This document shows positions 1 through 6,651 of a stretch of DNA of 64,000 nucleotides, one piece after another (the stretch's first letter is position 1; each line of letters opens with the position of its first letter). The DNA comes from Fibrobacter succinogenes (GTDB lineage Bacteria > Fibrobacterota > Fibrobacteria > Fibrobacterales > Fibrobacteraceae), in assembly GCA_902799745.1 (NCBI GenBank), contig CADCBQ010000002.1, positions 1 to 64,000 on the forward strand. Direction: 5' to 3'. The notes under the pieces were generated by a model that was not told the origin of the DNA, did no database searches, and was given only the letters and a program-made list of their open reading frames with translations. The translations under genes and the position numbers were made by a program.

Positions 1-1
1 G

Positions 2-520
2 GAACGGAATACCAAGGATATTGCAGTCATTCAGTCCGACCTTCAGAAGGTCATGGAAAACTTCGTCGATCCTTCGACTTTCAAGCATTTCTTGATTTTA
101 AATGGGCGGAGGCTAGACGCCGATGTCGCCTATACGCAAATTTACGGTATGGCAAAGAAGTCCATCACGATTATCGATGACTATGTCGGTGTAAAGACGC
201 TTGACCTGCTGCGCGGAATCGCCAAGGGCGTTTCCGTGAGGATCTATAGTGACGAGAAAGGTTATGAATCACTAACCGAACAGATTCAGAAAGATTTCCT
301 GAAGGCGCGTCCCGATATCAAATTCGACATGAAAAAGACAAAGGAAAAATTCCACGACCGCTATATCTTCTTGGACTACGGATTAAAAGGCGAGAAGCTT
401 TTCCACTGTGGAGCTTCGAGCAAGGATGCCGGCAATAAAATCACCACCATCATGCAGATTGAAAATACGGAAATTTATCATGTACTGATAGAAAAATTAT
501 TAGTCAATCCTCGTTTATAA
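2..520 (+). CDS. C-terminal part of an ORF6N/RhuM-type protein with a phospholipase-D-like domain (5' end outside window)
   Basis: The reading frame is open from base 2, so the gene starts upstream of the window; a Met at base 53 is internal to the conserved stretch and is probably not the start. The segment resembles the C-terminal half of ORF6N-domain proteins as I recall them: a short helix, a conserved stretch around DPSTFKHFLILNG, then an alpha/beta domain ending in HDRYIFLD and GASSKDAGNK. This looks like a degenerate PLD-type H-x-R/K-x4-D motif. Proteins of this kind occur on prophages and in defence islands, often with an N-terminal DNA-binding ORF6N or KilA-N domain, which cannot be seen here. 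It overlaps the converging SLOG gene by 17 bases. Biochemical role unknown. Confidence 0.6.
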   Translation, partial: ERNTKDIAVIQSDLQKVMENFVDPSTFKHFLILNGRRLDADVAYTQIYGMAKKSITIIDDYVGVKTLDLLRGIAKGVSVRIYSDEKGYESLTEQIQKDFLKARPDIKFDMKKTKEKFHDRYIFLDYGLKGEKLFHCGASSKDAGNKITTIMQIENTEIYHVLIEKLLVNPRL

Positions 521-914
521 TTCTGTACGGTTTCCCCATTTCCTTTATGCGGCGGATGTTTTCGCCAGTGCCTTTGCTTTTTCCGTCCCATATCATAATT
601 GCCTGATCGCAGTCTTTGGCCATTTGAATATCTTTCACATACTGGAATGCACTGCCTGTAAGGCCCTTGGCGGCTTCTGCGCAAGAACGCACTTTTGCAC
701 CTGTAACATAGTTGTTCCTTGGCGTTTCACCGCTGCAATAAATGGTCACGTTACCGCACCCTTTGGATTCCAAATACTTTTGTACCGCAACGTCAACGCC
801 GTAACAATCTCCTACAAGAAATTCTGTACCCAGGGCAATATGTTCGTCAAGTAAAGATTTCACTTCTTCGGACAATGCCGAAATTGACTTTGAACCGGAG
901 ATGAAAACTTTCAT
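504..914 (-). CDS. SLOG-fold protein (YspA/YAcAr-like, DUF2493 type)
   Basis: A 136-residue protein that appears to be a single Rossmann-like SLOG domain. It begins with a beta strand and a glycine/serine turn (KVFISGSKS, residues 2-10), followed by the family-like GDCYGVD motif at residues 35-41 and a later IMIWDGKSKGT strand-loop. SLOG proteins are thought to bind nucleotides or nucleotide-derived signals, and several act as sensors or processors in conflict systems. It is the last gene of the leftward operon; its ATG overlaps the stop of the preceding gene in an ATGA arrangement, which suggests translational coupling. Its ligand and any enzymatic activity cannot be read from the sequence. 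Confidence 0.7.
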   Translation of the reverse strand: MKVFISGSKSISALSEEVKSLLDEHIALGTEFLVGDCYGVDVAVQKYLESKGCGNVTIYCSGETPRNNYVTGAKVRSCAEAAKGLTGSAFQYVKDIQMAKDCDQAIMIWDGKSKGTGENIRRIKEMGKPYRIINED

Positions 915-1291
915 CAGCCCTCCTTTTTTATATAGAAGAATCGGTTAAGTTCGTGGTCGGTTCCGATGGTTTTACCATAGCAGATAAGAACCCACGGGTT
1001 TGGCCACGCCTTGTCAATGGCGTCTAAGAAGGCTTTTTCCATTTCTACGGCTCTTTTGTCAAGATCCGTGGCGTCGACAACGATGTCGGTGTGGGCAAGG
1101 AGCCCTTTATGTTCGGTAAACCGCGAAAACGCCTCTAAATTGTTTTCCTGGATCTCGTTCCCATTGTTCGCAAGAATGTAGCCTGCGATATATTCCCACA
1201 TCTCGTTCCGTTCTTTTTCGTCTGCATACGAACGCTTTACTAGCGATTTCAAGTCGTTGTATTTTTGTGTCGGTGTCATGATAATGTTCAT
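914..1291 (-). CDS. hypothetical protein in the WYL-linked AAA+ operon
   Basis: A 125-residue soluble protein I do not recognise. There is no signal peptide or membrane segment. The first half is charged and predicted helical; the second half contains a DIVVDATDLDKRA stretch and ends in WVLICYGKTIG, which could be a small alpha/beta fold. The start at 1291 is supported by AAGGAGT about eight bases upstream. The gene lies 11 bases after the hydrolase gene and overlaps the SLOG gene by one base, so it is surely part of the same transcript. A role as partner or substrate-binding subunit of the SLOG protein is only a guess from position. Confidence 0.6.
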   Translation of the reverse strand: MNIIMTPTQKYNDLKSLVKRSYADEKERNEMWEYIAGYILANNGNEIQENNLEAFSRFTEHKGLLAHTDIVVDATDLDKRAVEMEKAFLDAIDKAWPNPWVLICYGKTIGTDHELNRFFYIKKEG

Positions 1292-1302
1292 ATTCGCACT
1301 CC

Positions 1303-1914
1303 TTATTTTAATTTATCTTCATAATTTAGCAGCTTCATCAACTCTATTAGTCGAAATTCATTTCTTGAAAAATGATGGTCTTGCCTAGGCACAACCACAA
1401 CGCGCATGTTTTCGTGCTCGTGGAGCTTGAGAAGCCCTGCTAAATGAGCTGAAGGATCGAGACTCCCGAAAACGAATGTCATCATGTCTCCGTCAAATGT
1501 CTTGGCGCTGCGGCATATCCGAGTCGTGTTAATCATGAGTGGGGGATTCACCAACAGGAATCGGCTGATTTCCGGAAATAGAGATCGACCAATGCACCCG
1601 ATGGAGGCGCCCATTGACATTCCCATAAAATAGATTTGTGTCTGCCCGCTAATCTCAAATTCAGATTTTACCACTTCGGCAAATTGAATCATTTGGATTA
1701 TGTCCGATGATGGAGTAGATGCGCAAACTACCGAAAACCCGTACAGGTCCCGCATTTCGCAAGCGAGTTTCGAGTACTTGTTGCGATACCCATAAATGGA
1801 ACCGCCTTGTCCCGCCTTTATCAGCAAAACCTTTTGACGGTCGCTAGCAAAGACGAATCCGTAATCAACGTGATTTTCTCCATTGCCGAAAGGTTTAATT
1901 AAATCGAATTGCAT
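1303..1914 (-). CDS. alpha/beta-hydrolase-fold protein
   Basis: A 203-residue protein with a complete-looking alpha/beta-hydrolase catalytic set. The nucleophile elbow is GMSMG at residues 98-102 (Ser100), a likely acid is Asp153 in FGSLDPS, and the histidine is His180 or His181 in RQDHHF. Nothing in the sequence points to export, so it should act in the cytoplasm. The substrate is unknown; esterase, thioesterase or peptidase activities are all possible. It follows the tandem AAA+ gene by 16 bases on the same strand and precedes two small genes, so it belongs to the operon. Its pairing with a AAA+ ATPase and a SLOG protein is unusual in my experience. Confidence 0.72.
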   Translation of the reverse strand: MQFDLIKPFGNGENHVDYGFVFASDRQKVLLIKAGQGGSIYGYRNKYSKLACEMRDLYGFSVVCASTPSSDIIQMIQFAEVVKSEFEISGQTQIYFMGMSMGASIGCIGRSLFPEISRFLLVNPPLMINTTRICRSAKTFDGDMMTFVFGSLDPSAHLAGLLKLHEHENMRVVVVPRQDHHFSRNEFRLIELMKLLNYEDKLK

Positions 1915-1930
1915 GAAAACTCCTGATATT

Positions 1931-4258
1931 TTACAATCCCATCCTACGGCCTTCGCGAGTATTTTTGCATTCTATTTCATGACGGAGAGCCTCCAGGATG
2001 CTGTCTGTGGTTACTTCGCTTTCTTCGTAGTATTTGAAGGTGTCATGAACGGCCTTGAAGTCGCCTGGGGTAAGCGCCTTCAGATCGCGTGCGGTTGCGG
2101 AACATTCTACTTTTGGGAAGAATGCTTGCCACACCTTTTCGATTCCGTCGGGTTTCAGATAGTTGAATTTGAGTTTAAGCGCAAAGCGCCTGCGTGAGGC
2201 GGCATCCAAATTGTCATTGAAGTTGGTTGCCGCGATGAATATCCCCTTGAAGTTTTCCATCTGCGTCAGGAGTTCGTTCACTTGCGTCACTTCCCAATTG
2301 TGTTCCGCCCCGGCGCGTTCGCTGAGCATGCTGTCGGCTTCATCTAAAAAGAGAATTGCTTTCTTTTCTTCAGCCTCGCGAAACATCTTGCGAATTTTCT
2401 TTTCGGTTTCGCCAATATAGGGACTTAGCAGATCGCTCGCTTTCTTGACAATCAATTTTCGGTTCAATGTTCTTGCGATGTGTTTCGCAAGTTCTGTTTT
2501 GCCCGTACCGGGAACACCATAGAACAATATGTTCAAAGACTCCGGACAATCCATCTCCTGCATGGTTTCCCATTTAGTGTTAAAAGACTGCACCACCTTC
2601 ATAATACGGTTCATGTCTCCTTCGACATTCAATGCGTCAAGGATATATTTGGGCGCATGGCTTTCTTTGTCGCGTTTGGTGTATTCACGACTTAAAGAAA
2701 GTAAATTTGTCTGTGCTTCTGCGATGATACGGACTGCTTTTTCTGGCGGAATTTTGCTGCCTGTTTCCTGTAGTAGTTTCGCTCCGGCAATCGCCTGGGT
2801 CACGCCACCGGCGGTAATGGGGTAGGTGTCGGCAAACTGTTGCACCGTCAAGGGTTCAAGCATTTTACCGGTGCCCTGCTCGCTAATGACGGACTGCCAA
2901 ATTTGTAAACGCTTTTCGGAATCAAGGCGCTCAAATTCAATGGAATAATCAAAACGACGAAGTGTACTGTCTTCGATAAAGCGAATGTTGTTTGAAATCC
3001 AAATAACAGGGACATTTATTTGTTCCAAGAAAAAGTTGAGAGCTCCCTTTTCACAACAATTTAAGATTACATCGGCTTCATCCACCAAGAGAATGGCTCG
3101 CTTGTTTTGGTACTTGGTCGCCGCGAACATGATGCTTCCCAAACGCTCTTGGATAGTTGAATCTTCCTTGCTTTCTCTATGAACGCCATCAATGCTGATA
3201 TTGGTAAGAACCAGCGAACGTTTGAGTTCTTTTGCGATAGCCTTCGCAAGTTCAGTCTTGCCGGTACCTTCGACTCCGTAGAAGAAAATATTGATTCCTT
3301 GATTTGCCTTTACATGTTTCAATAAGTCAAAGGCGACTTCTACTTTCGGGTTGTTGTTGCACAGCTTTTTATAGGGCACACTATTGCCGTCATAAATCTT
3401 GAAATAGAGTGAATCAAGGTCGTTTCCCGAGACCCCGTCTAGAAACAGTCCGATTCTCTTTGAAATTTCCAGATCGTTATCAACAAGTCCCATCCGCTTG
3501 AGTGATGACTTGTTGGAACACGCCTTTTCTATATCCAATTCAGGATAAATGGATGCGAATACATCGGTAAAAACGCAATCACCGAATCTTCGCGAACCAA
3601 TCATGTCGCGAAGGGGGTCGCAAATGTCCTTCTTAAAGAAAATCCACGAGAATATCAAGATTTCCATTTCGACGGAGTCTAGGTTGAACGCTTTCTGCAC
3701 AATGTCAAGACGCTTTAAGTATGGATCGTAGATGTTCTTTTGGTGCTTGAGAAGGTCCATGAGTTCCTTGATGATGCCTTCGTAAAAAATCTTTTTGGCT
3801 GGGCCGTTGAAGATATCTTCGCCAACAAGAGTGCAGTGTGTGACATGTTTTATATCTTCGCTGGAGCCGCTATTCTTGATAGTGTCGCGAATTTTGCCGA
3901 CGGCTCTTTTGCGCTCTCGATAGGATTCCGATTTACCTTCATCTTCTTCGATCCCGTAAAAGCATTCGTCGATTTTATTTCGTGGGGAACGTGATTTTGG
4001 GTCTTTGGTTTTGGGCAGTCTGTCTTCTGCCTTGTTCAGGAGTTCAAAATGCGTTGTAATCCCCCTCAAAATTCGGGAAGCGTTTTCTATAGGGAATATG
4101 CCGATGCTGTCGTCTGCATCGGGATAGTTTTTGGAAATCCTCAGCATACGAATCCAGTATTCATAGCCTTTGAGAGTTACAAAATTGATGCCCAAAGACT
4201 TCTTTTCAGTATTCTTTTGCAGGGATTTAAAAACGTCCTTAAAATATCCTTTTTTCAT
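1931..4258 (-). CDS. tandem AAA+ ATPase (two Walker A/B modules)
   Basis: A 775-residue cytoplasmic protein with about 310 residues of unrecognised helical N-terminal region and two AAA+ modules. Module 1 has Walker A GVEGTGKTE at 328-336, Walker B ILLVDEAD at 389-396, and an arginine pair near 434. Module 2 has Walker A GVPGTGKT at 581-588, Walker B ILFLDEAD at 635-642, a sensor-like ATN, and an arginine finger candidate in SRRRF near 688. Both modules look competent. The layout recalls Cdc48/p97-type classical AAA remodellers, but the N-terminal region differs. AAGGAGC precedes the ATG by about seven bases. It is the first gene of the operon, and a palindrome shared with the WYL regulator lies 47 bases upstream. 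Confidence 0.85.
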   Translation of the reverse strand: MKKGYFKDVFKSLQKNTEKKSLGINFVTLKGYEYWIRMLRISKNYPDADDSIGIFPIENASRILRGITTHFELLNKAEDRLPKTKDPKSRSPRNKIDECFYGIEEDEGKSESYRERKRAVGKIRDTIKNSGSSEDIKHVTHCTLVGEDIFNGPAKKIFYEGIIKELMDLLKHQKNIYDPYLKRLDIVQKAFNLDSVEMEILIFSWIFFKKDICDPLRDMIGSRRFGDCVFTDVFASIYPELDIEKACSNKSSLKRMGLVDNDLEISKRIGLFLDGVSGNDLDSLYFKIYDGNSVPYKKLCNNNPKVEVAFDLLKHVKANQGINIFFYGVEGTGKTELAKAIAKELKRSLVLTNISIDGVHRESKEDSTIQERLGSIMFAATKYQNKRAILLVDEADVILNCCEKGALNFFLEQINVPVIWISNNIRFIEDSTLRRFDYSIEFERLDSEKRLQIWQSVISEQGTGKMLEPLTVQQFADTYPITAGGVTQAIAGAKLLQETGSKIPPEKAVRIIAEAQTNLLSLSREYTKRDKESHAPKYILDALNVEGDMNRIMKVVQSFNTKWETMQEMDCPESLNILFYGVPGTGKTELAKHIARTLNRKLIVKKASDLLSPYIGETEKKIRKMFREAEEKKAILFLDEADSMLSERAGAEHNWEVTQVNELLTQMENFKGIFIAATNFNDNLDAASRRRFALKLKFNYLKPDGIEKVWQAFFPKVECSATARDLKALTPGDFKAVHDTFKYYEESEVTTDSILEALRHEIECKNTREGRRMGL

Positions 4259-4304
4259 ATTTTTGCTCCTTGTTTCGATTTGTTATCAAAATAGGTTTTT
4301 ACTG

Positions 4305-4319
4305 CGACAAATAATGTCG
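4305..4319. promoter_or_regulatory. inverted repeat upstream of the AAA+ operon, probable WYL-regulator operator
   Basis: A perfect 5-bp inverted repeat, CGACA-AATAA-TGTCG, 47 bases before the AAA+ start codon. The surrounding TACTGCGACAAA is also found before the WYL gene (5533-5544), where the same palindrome recurs. Two copies of one palindrome before a regulator gene and its neighbour operon indicate a shared operator. That the WYL protein binds it is inferred. Confidence 0.7.
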
Positions 4320-4409
4320 TATATAGAGGCGCAAAATAGATGCCCGCCAGGTCCTATCGCCACTATGTGGCTCTGGGGTGGTGGGGCATGTCAAATTGAA
4401 TGCTATTGG

Positions 4410-4424
4410 CGACGAATAATGTGA
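4410..4424. promoter_or_regulatory. degenerate third copy of the putative WYL operator
   Basis: CGACG-AATAA-TGTGA keeps the spacing and the same AATAA spacer as the site at 4305-4319 but has lost three arm bases. It lies about 90 bases further upstream. It could be a weak auxiliary site or a decayed duplicate. Confidence 0.35.
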
Positions 4425-4459
4425 TTCTGGATTCCGTCGCCTCTGCGAGGCTCCAGAAT
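4424..4459. repeat. intergenic palindrome (ATTCTGGA ... TCCAGAAT)
   Basis: An 8-bp perfect inverted repeat encloses a second one (GCCTC-tgc-GAGGC), giving a two-step hairpin between the WYL gene and the AAA+ operon. It could fold after the WYL stop codon as a 3' end structure, though no T-run follows. It loosely resembles other intergenic palindromes in the window. Confidence 0.5.
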
Positions 4460-4472
4460 GATGTTTGGCTCT

Positions 4473-5501
4473 TTAACGCCAGGGGTTTTGGCGGTAGGTG
4501 CTGTCGAGGAAATACGAAAAGTCGCGGAGCTTTTTGCGGAGGGCGACAGGTTTGATGACTTCGGCGCTGTCGGCGTACGAAAGTACCCAGCGGAAAAGGA
4601 GCTCGTCGTTTAGGGCCTTCATCGTGACCAGCAGACGGCCGTCGCGGAGTTTTTCCACCTTCATGGAGCGTTGGAACGGCTTTTCTTCGAGGTAATGCTG
4701 CGCATGGCTGCTGAACACAATTTCGACATCTTCGGCTTTCGGGTCTTGCGGCCCAAAAATGGCAGAACCGAGCTGCACACGCTTGCGCAACATTTCAAGT
4801 GTCTTTGGGTTGTCCTGAAAGGTTTCCTTGGTGAGTTCGACCTTCTGGATTCGACGGAATTTGAGTGTATAAGTCTCGCCAGGATGCGACTGTGACTCGC
4901 AACCGATGTAGATTTCGCCCTGGTACAAGATGACCATCAGCGGAATCCGCATGCGAGGGATATTCCCAGTTTCGCTGATATAGGTGACGAGGATTTTTCG
5001 GCGTTCGTGAATCGCCCGCAGAATCACCTTGAGTTTTTCGCTGGAATCTTCCTCGAACATGGGAGGGGTTCCCGCAAAAAGAATTCGCGAATTCAGGTCT
5101 TGAGCGAGCTGTTCCACGGCCTTTTTTTCGTTCGAAGGCAGACTTTTCTGGATTTTTTCAAGCAGATCCGTGACGGTCTCGCTTGCGGCGGGGTACATAT
5201 TCGCGATGCGCTGCAGGAACACGAAATGCAGCATGGTGTTTTCAAAATTCGGGAACAACAGGTTGTCCGCCGATTTAATTGCAGATTGATAAAGGTAGGC
5301 TCGTCGGTCGCCGCTCACGCGGATATAGGCGCCTCCATTAATGGAGGCAAGGAAATTCATGTCTCGTTGCACATTGCGACGCTCGTTTTCAGGAATCTCC
5401 AATGCGGCCATCAAATCGTTGATGGTGTAGGCTCTGCTCGGATTCGAAATCAGGAGCGCAAAAAGCTGGACTGTGCGTTCGCCGCGGGTAATTTCTGCCA
5501 T
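4473..5501 (-). CDS. HTH-WYL transcriptional regulator
   Basis: A 342-residue regulator. Residues 1-75 form an N-terminal winged helix-turn-helix (RTVQLFALLISNPSRAYTIN, then RRNVQRDMNFL as recognition region). A helical linker follows, then a WYL-type SH3-like domain around residues 165-235 (ILVTYISETGN, MVILYQGEIYIG, LKFRRIQKVEL) and a C-terminal extension domain to 342. WYL regulators commonly control phage-defence or stress genes and may bind nucleic-acid or nucleotide ligands. The gene precedes the AAA+ operon on the same strand with a 214-base gap. A 6-bp perfect palindrome (5536-5552) sits 35 bases before its start, matching the one before the operon, so self-regulation is likely. Confidence 0.88.
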   Translation of the reverse strand: MAEITRGERTVQLFALLISNPSRAYTINDLMAALEIPENERRNVQRDMNFLASINGGAYIRVSGDRRAYLYQSAIKSADNLLFPNFENTMLHFVFLQRIANMYPAASETVTDLLEKIQKSLPSNEKKAVEQLAQDLNSRILFAGTPPMFEEDSSEKLKVILRAIHERRKILVTYISETGNIPRMRIPLMVILYQGEIYIGCESQSHPGETYTLKFRRIQKVELTKETFQDNPKTLEMLRKRVQLGSAIFGPQDPKAEDVEIVFSSHAQHYLEEKPFQRSMKVEKLRDGRLLVTMKALNDELLFRWVLSYADSAEVIKPVALRKKLRDFSYFLDSTYRQNPWR

Positions 5502-5535
5502 AATAAACCTCTAAAACTTAATATATCTTATTACT

Positions 5536-5552
5536 GCGACAAAAGATGTCGC
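5536..5552. promoter_or_regulatory. inverted repeat before the WYL gene, probable autoregulatory operator
   Basis: GCGACA-AAAGA-TGTCGC is a perfect 6-bp inverted repeat with a 5-base spacer. It shares the TACTGCGACAAA context with the site at 4305-4319. Its position, 35 bases upstream of the WYL start codon, suits an operator overlapping the promoter. Confidence 0.7.
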
Positions 5553-5610
5553 GATGCTTCTGCTTTTGCGTTTTTTGGGTGAAAAATGTAGGACAACTTG
5601 AATAGTAAAC

Positions 5611-5647
5611 AAAAATGCCCCTGCTCAGAGCTACTTGAGCGGGGGCA
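5611..5647 (-). terminator. intrinsic terminator hairpin on the minus strand with no gene feeding it
   Basis: TGCCCCTGCTCA pairs with TGAGCGGGGGCA (one G-U) and on the minus strand is followed by five T residues. It lies between two divergent genes (the WYL gene to the left, dtxR to the right), so no annotated gene ends here. It may end an unannotated small RNA or insulate the WYL promoter. Confidence 0.6.
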
Positions 5648-5652
5648 CCTTT

Positions 5653-5690
5653 ATTCCCAAAGAGACACAAAAGAGGGAATTGATTTTTTG
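5653..5690 (+). terminator. weak terminator-like hairpin on the plus strand
   Basis: ATTCCC at 5653-5658 pairs with GGGAAT at 5675-5680 across a 16-base loop, followed by TTTTTT at 5685-5690. With the minus-strand hairpin just to its left, it would block transcription from both directions between the divergent promoters. Confidence 0.3.
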
Positions 5691-5737
5691 ATTCAACCTA
5701 ACAAGCCTGAGTCCGAAAGCTATGGCGACATTCTGAG

Positions 5738-5909
5738 TTAGACTTGTCTAACCAAAAGTTAGATAAAACTAACTGCAAAAACAAGGGTAAAATGGCGAAA
5801 ATAATGTAAATTTTTCTTATAAAATTAGACTAATCTAAATAAATACGAAATCGGTAATATTTTTAGCCTTGCCTAATTAGATTGATTAAACTATATTAGC
5901 CGCGTCTAA
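5738..5909. promoter_or_regulatory. array of five TTAG-N6-CTAA boxes before the first dtxR-feoAB unit (putative DtxR-family operators)
   Basis: Five 14-base boxes fit TTAG-N6-CTAA: 5738-5751 (TTAGACTTGTCTAA, a perfect palindrome), 5759-5772, 5825-5838 (TTAGACTAATCTAA), 5863-5876 and 5896-5909. The arms match the ends of DtxR/MntR-type operators, which are rich in TTAG/CTAA. The last box ends 15 bases before the dtxR ATG, so a bound repressor would block transcription. The same boxes recur before the porin and the second dtxR gene. Confidence 0.72.
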
Positions 5910-5924
5910 ATAAGGCTGGTTGAA

Positions 5925-6365
5925 ATGGACCATACAAAACTGACTCAAAGCTTAGAAGATTACCTGGAAATGGTGCATATGTTGCGCCTGGCGAACGGGC
6001 TTGCCCGCGTCAAAGACATTGCTGCCGCTCTCGCCGTGAAAATGCCGTCGGTGGCAAAGGCCATGGTTGAACTCAAGAAAATGGGCCTTGTAAGGCAGGA
6101 ACCCTATAGCGGTGTGGAACTCACCGAAGAGGGCGAACGCGTTGCCGCAATGATTCTGAACCGTCATATTCTTCTGAAGGGATTCCTTATTAAGTTGGGC
6201 GTGTCCGAGGCGATTGCCGACAAGGATGCTTGCAGTATGGAACACATTCTTTCGGCAGAAACGCTCGGTAAGATTGAAGATTTTGTGAAACCGTCGAATG
6301 CGATTGCCTCGGCAAAAGTTTCTTCGGTGAAAAAACTAAGGGTTGTCAAAAACACAAAGGAATGA
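5925..6365 (+). CDS. DtxR/MntR-family metal-dependent repressor (copy 1)
   Basis: A 146-residue protein of MntR-like length: an N-terminal winged helix (residues 8-75, recognition region PSVAKAMVELKKMGL) and a short dimerisation/metal domain, without a C-terminal SH3 domain. Aligned by eye to MntR, the metal ligands would be Asp12, Glu15, His81, Cys103, Glu106 and His107. Asp12/Glu15 look like MntR, while Cys103 is the DtxR/IdeR choice, so the sequence does not settle iron against manganese. Context favours iron: feoA and feoB follow directly. Five TTAG-N6-CTAA boxes precede the gene, consistent with self-repression. The C-terminal tail (122-146) is basic and variable. A close paralogue lies at 10984. 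Confidence 0.88.
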   Translation: MDHTKLTQSLEDYLEMVHMLRLANGLARVKDIAAALAVKMPSVAKAMVELKKMGLVRQEPYSGVELTEEGERVAAMILNRHILLKGFLIKLGVSEAIADKDACSMEHILSAETLGKIEDFVKPSNAIASAKVSSVKKLRVVKNTKE

Positions 6366-6366
6366 T

Positions 6367-6651
6367 ATGAGCTGTAATTGTGGTTGCGGCGGAAAGTCGC
6401 AGACGAAAAAGTGGAGTACCGAGCCCAAGTTCTCGGAACTCAAAAAGGGCGACAAGGTAGAGATCGTCGGTTATAACGAGGGCGATTCTGCTTATAAGTC
6501 CAAGTTGCTTTCGATGGGCCTTGTGCGTGGCGTCCAGATCGAAGTCTTGCAAGCTGCCCCGCTCGGCGATCCGATCGAAGTGGCCGTGCTTTCTTATAGA
6601 CTCTCGCTCCGTAAAGAAGAAGCGAACGTGCTCAAGCTGAGGAGGGTATAA
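6367..6651 (+). CDS. feoA: FeoA, ferrous iron transport accessory protein (copy 1)
   Basis: A 94-residue protein with a FeoA-type SH3-like domain over residues 20-94 (FSELKKGDKVEIVGYNEG, SMGLVRGVQIEVLQ, LSYRLSLRKEEANVLKLRRV). FeoA is thought to interact with and modulate FeoB. The start at 6367 is chosen because AAAGGA lies six bases upstream and because an earlier ATG would overlap the dtxR gene by 23 bases. The N-terminus MSCNCGCGG carries three cysteines that the second FeoA lacks; they might bind metal. It follows dtxR by one base and its TAA overlaps the feoB ATG, so the three genes form one operon. Confidence 0.88.
   Translation: MSCNCGCGGKSQTKKWSTEPKFSELKKGDKVEIVGYNEGDSAYKSKLLSMGLVRGVQIEVLQAAPLGDPIEVAVLSYRLSLRKEEANVLKLRRV

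Noticed and set aside
504-5501. BREX, CBASS or Thoeris assignment for the WYL-linked operon
   Set aside because: None of the hallmark genes (PglZ, CD-NTase, ThsA/ThsB and so on) is present; only the WYL and SLOG parts recall such systems.
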